A model generated the notes under the pieces. That model searched no databases and had not been told where the DNA came from. It saw only the letters and a program-made list of their open reading frames with translations. From assembly GCA_001790645.1 (NCBI GenBank), contig MGDB01000013.1, forward strand, positions 5,723-12,949: a DNA stretch of 7,227 nucleotides, in the 5' to 3' direction. The position numbers and the translations under genes are program-made. This DNA is from Candidatus Schekmanbacteria bacterium GWA2_38_11. Lineage in GTDB: Bacteria > Schekmanbacteria > GWA2-38-11. Positions 4,946-7,227 of the stretch are shown piece by piece; position 1 is the first letter of the stretch, and every line of letters begins with the position of its first letter.

Positions 4946-5311
4946 TTATTTTTTCTGCTTGGCATATTGTGTCATACCGGTGAAATCAATTAAAACACAG
5001 GGCTCATTGCCAGTAACCCATCCGTTATGCCCCGGTGGAAGAACTGTTGCATCACCCGGGCCAAGATCGAACTCTCTGCCGTCGTCCATAACAACATGTA
5101 GCCTGCCGGATATAATATATTGAGTATGTGGTTCCTGACAGCTCTCTGTTTTTGCAATCTGTTTTACACTTTCAGACCACTTCCAGCCCGGGTTAAAAGT
5201 AGCGCGACCAAATGTGACGCCTGAAATCGTCACAAGTTCAACCTTGCCTTTCTCGAATATACGGGTTTCATCCGGTGAATTCAGGTTCTTTTTCAGGATA
5301 GTTGCTGCCAT
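4946..5311 (-). CDS. Cupin-domain protein
   Basis: This 121-residue protein is a single small cupin, a beta-barrel that usually holds a metal ion. The N-terminal part has FGRATFNPGWKWSESVK (34-50). Motif 1 is degenerate: CQEPHTQYIISGRLHV (58-73) keeps one His (62) and the Gly, but has Gln64 where the second His is usual and no following Glu. Motif 2 is GPGDATVLPPGHNGWV (84-99) with His95. Few classical ligands remain, so it may bind metal differently or act as a sensor or binding protein; no enzyme activity is claimed. No signal peptide is seen. The start has GGAG six bases upstream. It lies 34 bp after the DUF2934 gene and 24 bp before the exported-protein gene, all on one strand, which suggests a three-gene operon. 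Confidence 0.92.
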   Translation of the reverse strand: MAATILKKNLNSPDETRIFEKGKVELVTISGVTFGRATFNPGWKWSESVKQIAKTESCQEPHTQYIISGRLHVVMDDGREFDLGPGDATVLPPGHNGWVTGNEPCVLIDFTGMTQYAKQKK

Positions 5312-5345
5312 AGGAGGCTCCTTTCACTCATTGTTTTTTGAAATA

Positions 5346-5552
5346 TCAGGCCTTAATTCTTTTTTTTATCTGCTTTTCAGCCTCTAACCAGTCGTCAAGG
5401 TCTCTGCCCGGAGTACATCCTCTTTTCTCAAAAAGTTTGTAAGCTATTTTCCTGACCTCTTCACTTAAATCTTTTTGATGTGAAGAGCGTTGAGAGACTT
5501 TGGAGGATGAAACCTTTTCTTTTGTTGTGCCTGTTGTGCTCTTTCTTGCCAT
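5346..5552 (-). CDS. DUF2934 family small protein (paralogue 1)
   Basis: This 68-residue protein has a Ser/Thr/Lys-rich, probably disordered N-terminus (1-28) and a C-terminal DUF2934 core: IAYKLFEKRGCTPGRDLDDWLEAEKQI (36-62). That pattern (A-x-x-L-[FY]-E-[KR]-x-G-x-x-P-G-x-[ED]-L-x-D-W-L-x-A-E) defines the family, whose function is unknown. The ATG at 5552 has GGAGGTGAAA upstream, complementary to the 16S rRNA tail. It is paralogous to the gene at 5901-6113 and shares promoter-region and ribosome-binding DNA with it. It is probably the first gene of an operon with the cupin and the exported protein. A 105-base leader separates it from the candidate promoter. Confidence 0.9.
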   Translation of the reverse strand: MARKSTTGTTKEKVSSSKVSQRSSHQKDLSEEVRKIAYKLFEKRGCTPGRDLDDWLEAEKQIKKRIKA

Positions 5553-5664
5553 TCCATTTCACCTCCCTTCAATATCTGAAACAGCAAAGTTTGGTTAATT
5601 AGTATTTCCTTTGATGCTTTGATATCTTTTTTTATAATTTTAAACTTGTAAATTATTGTGCACA

Positions 5665-5727
5665 TTTATATGTAAATTTAAAAAATATGTAATTGTCTGA
5701 TTCCACTTTTTTCTGACTTTCTTCCAC
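5665..5727 (-). promoter_or_regulatory. Promoter with conserved upstream block, DUF2934 gene 1
   Basis: On the minus strand a -35 box TTACAT (5687-5692) and -10 box TATAAA (5665-5670) are 16 bp apart. The -35 is the downstream end of a 43-bp block (5685-5727) that matches 6182-6224 at 39 of 43 positions, including the A-tract CAGAAAAAAG. The palindrome TGTGCACA (5657-5664) lies at the expected start-site region. The remaining spacer, 5728-5900, is AT-rich and shows nothing I can identify. Confidence 0.6.
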
Positions 5728-5900
5728 CATTGCTAATGTAGTTGGTACTCGCTTTTACTTGAAGCAGCGAAGTGGGAGGAAGCTCAATTTACTAATCGTT
5801 CTATAGCATTTAATTTTATTTTGGAGTCTATATTTCATTATTTTCATTTTCTTTAAATTTTGTGATCTATATATAAATTACAAAACAGGTTTCTCCCCGG

Positions 5901-6113
5901 TCATTTTGCAAAATAGCTGGTAGTAATTACCTTTTTAACTTCCCTTTCCGCATCTAACCAGTCGCCCAGTTCATTTCCCGGTATACGTCCTTTTTTTTCA
6001 TAAAGCTCATGAGCCACTATCTGGACAACTTCAGTTAATTCCTCCAAGCTTAAAGAGTTATGAAAAAGTTTTAAATTTGAAGACTTTTTCCTTTTCTTTT
6101 TTTCCATTTGCAT
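5901..6113 (-). CDS. DUF2934 family small protein (paralogue 2)
   Basis: This 70-residue protein has a strongly basic N-terminus (KKKRKK at 5-10) and a C-terminal DUF2934 core: VAHELYEKKGRIPGNELGDWLDAEREV (33-59). It aligns with the neighbouring paralogue without gaps over the core, while the N-terminal halves have diverged. Function is unknown; the basic N-terminus might contact nucleic acid (inference). I start at the ATG at 6113, nine bases after GGAGG. An ATG two codons later, at 6107, is possible because AAAGGG lies before it. The sequence GGAGGTGAAANGGNATG is shared by both paralogues at their starts. It has its own candidate promoter about 50 bases upstream and is separated by 348 bp from the next gene, so it is probably monocistronic. 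Confidence 0.9.
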   Translation of the reverse strand: MQMEKKKRKKSSNLKLFHNSLSLEELTEVVQIVAHELYEKKGRIPGNELGDWLDAEREVKKVITTSYFAK

Positions 6114-6161
6114 ACCCTTTCACCTCCTCTGTGGTTGGTTTAAAGCTAACCCTATTAATAT

Positions 6162-6224
6162 AAAATATGCATATTTCAATAATATGTAATTGGCTGAATC
6201 CGCTTTTTTCTGACTTTCTTCTAC
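6162..6224 (-). promoter_or_regulatory. Promoter with conserved upstream block, DUF2934 gene 2
   Basis: The second copy of the 43-bp block (6182-6224) ends in the same -35 TTACAT (6184-6189). A -10-like TATTTT (6162-6167) is again exactly 16 bp away. The spacer and downstream bases differ from the other copy, so the shared block is not simply part of a long uniform duplication. Confidence 0.55.
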
Positions 6225-6244
6225 GGATGGGGTTGTAAGCTTTT

Positions 6245-6349
6245 AGTAACGAGTAACAAGTGACGAGTAGAAAGGCGTAAAAAGCTGAAAGTTGAAAGCT
6301 TAGAGCGAAAAACTTTCGTTAAAACTTAAACTCGTTACTCTTCACTCAT
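6245..6349. repeat. GAGTAAC/AAAGCTGAAAG repeat element, copy 2
   Basis: AGTAACGAGT at 6245-6254 has a perfect inverted partner at 6330-6339, with further GAGTAACAAGTGACGAGT words inside. A small hairpin, CGAAA-AAC-TTTCG, lies at 6306-6318. The right arm (6319-6346) matches 3632-3659 in opposite orientation at 25 of 28 bases. It looks like a small non-coding inverted-repeat element. The rest of the spacer (6350-6435) shows no feature. Confidence 0.65.
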
Positions 6350-6435
6350 GCAAAACTATAGATTCAAGTTAAGCCCTATGTATTCCATTATAAAGGGCAT
6401 TTAATCTACAATATATATTTTATTTGAATGAAGTT

Positions 6436-7227
6436 TTAAGCTGTTATCTCAATTATTTTAACCTTGCTTAAATCACTTGTTCCAAGCCCAAGTTTTTCAG
6501 CATAACTTTGTGTTATTGAGACCATGTCAGCGGAGAAGGTGCTGTCATGTTTTTCAAGGAGCTTTGCACAATAAACATCAATGGCTACCATGTCCCCACC
6601 TAAAATCATTTTGTTGATCCCTGTTTTTACTTCTCCGCCTAAAGAGATGAGGTGTTCTCTTAGCATGATTGAGTTTGCATCAACTATATTCAGATCCGGC
6701 CTTACAGCGTCCGCAAATTCAGAGATGGTTTTCATGTAGAATTTCATCCCCTCTTCACCTTGAGAAGATTTAATATGAGCATTGGTCCTGAGGGTCTGGA
6801 GCACTGTACCGAAGTTATTCTTAAGCGAGCATGACATACGGGCAGCGCTATGTTTTTTTAATACAACAGTATTTATTATGACAGGAGCTTTCAAAACAGT
6901 CCTGTTAACTGATATTACAGGATTTGCCTCCCATTCTTTTCTTTTCTGGTCAATGAATTCCTCCTTTTTCATACTGTCAGTTGCTATAACTTCAACTCCT
7001 GCCTTTTCACCTTTTTCAAACATTTTGTGAAATTTGAATTTTCTGTCTTTTCCTCCGTAGAGGTCTGAACCCGGTGCATCACAGATAATTATCTTTTTTG
7101 AGCCGGCTTTTTTAAGATAATTAGCAATGGCAATAGCAAAGTCAGGATCAGTAGTAACCGGGTAAGGCTGAGGAGATACAAAGTTTGGTTTTATTACTGC
7201 TTCCTTTTCTTTTATAATTCCTTCTAT
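6436..7227 (-). CDS. DUF362 domain protein (5' end beyond the window)
   Basis: The reading frame is open from the right edge to the TGA-side stop at 6436, giving 263 residues of a longer protein. The ATG at 7021-7023 is internal: family sequence continues upstream of it. Family features are VIKPNFVSPQPYPVTTDPDF near the visible N-terminus, then LKKAGSKKIIICDAPG, the central LKKHSAARMSCSLKNNFG, and GGDMVAIDVYCAKLL near the C-terminus (compare the usual G-x-D-P-V-A-x-D). DUF362 proteins are widespread in anaerobes, often fused to or beside ferredoxins; the activity is not established. No CxxCxxC ferredoxin cluster occurs in the visible part, so this is the domain without a C-terminal iron-sulphur extension. 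No downstream gene is close enough to suggest an operon. Confidence 0.88.
   Translation of the reverse strand: MEGIIKEKEAVIKPNFVSPQPYPVTTDPDFAIAIANYLKKAGSKKIIICDAPGSDLYGGKDRKFKFHKMFEKGEKAGVEVIATDSMKKEEFIDQKRKEWEANPVISVNRTVLKAPVIINTVVLKKHSAARMSCSLKNNFGTVLQTLRTNAHIKSSQGEEGMKFYMKTISEFADAVRPDLNIVDANSIMLREHLISLGGEVKTGINKMILGGDMVAIDVYCAKLLEKHDSTFSADMVSITQSYAEKLGLGTSDLSKVKIIEITA

Noticed and set aside
5312..5322. Palindromic AGGAGGCTCCT overlapping the cupin ribosome binding site
   Set aside because: The centre leaves no room for an RNA loop; at most three pairs could form, so a translation-controlling hairpin is unlikely.
5465..5665. Minus-strand open frame of 66 codons overlapping the first DUF2934 gene
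   Set aside because: It is in another frame of the DUF2934 gene, which has the family match and the properly spaced ribosome binding site.
5901..7227. A defence or toxin-antitoxin module formed by the small DUF2934 genes
   Set aside because: The paired small genes are paralogues with separate promoters, not a toxin-antitoxin pair, and no nuclease, helicase or other effector lies beside them.

Overview
The window is AT-rich bacterial DNA with compact genes, good AGGAGG/GGAGGTG ribosome binding sites and many intergenic hairpin repeats. The gene set is rubrerythrin, a second ferritin-like protein, a PduO-type cobalamin adenosyltransferase, a YbhB-type PEBP protein, an Mth938-fold protein, a cold shock protein, two DUF2934 proteins, a cupin, an exported protein and a DUF362 protein. 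Together with the GC-rich and GAGTAAC-type dispersed repeats, this suggests an anaerobic or microaerophilic bacterium, perhaps Nitrospirota (Thermodesulfovibrio-like) or a deltaproteobacterial relative. That placement is inference from gene content and style, not from a marker gene.

Layout. At 1-61 is the start of an unidentified gene on the minus strand. Positions 71-235 are a block of nested hairpin repeats. A ferritin-like gene (245-730, minus) and rubrerythrin (1013-1546, plus) diverge from a shared 282-bp spacer that holds more repeats. Further hairpins follow rubrerythrin, then the adenosyltransferase (1659-2207, minus). A repeat-rich spacer leads to a two-gene unit on the minus strand: the Mth938-like gene (2986-3330) upstream of the PEBP gene (2493-2924).

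Positions 3340-4030 contain an 18-codon ORF with a good ribosome binding site, a repeat element of about 260 bp, and a ferritin-like reading frame with no normal start codon. Next are the cold shock gene (4037-4240), a 3' remnant of a small heat shock protein gene (4286-4438), and a likely operon read right to left: DUF2934 (5346-5552), cupin (4946-5311), exported Cys/His protein (4556-4921). A second DUF2934 gene (5901-6113) has its own promoter. A second copy of the GAGTAAC-type repeat (6245-6349) separates it from a DUF362 gene that runs off the right edge.

How it fits together. Much of the content points to stress handling: peroxide and iron (rubrerythrin and ferritin-like proteins), cold shock, a decayed Hsp20 and a cupin. 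No metabolic pathway is encoded as a unit. The two strongest non-coding signals are a 43-bp block conserved upstream of both DUF2934 genes, which ends in a promoter -35 box with the -10 at identical spacing, and a hairpin repeat family whose copies differ by compensated base pairs. I see no CRISPR array, tRNA, rRNA, transposase or obvious defence system.
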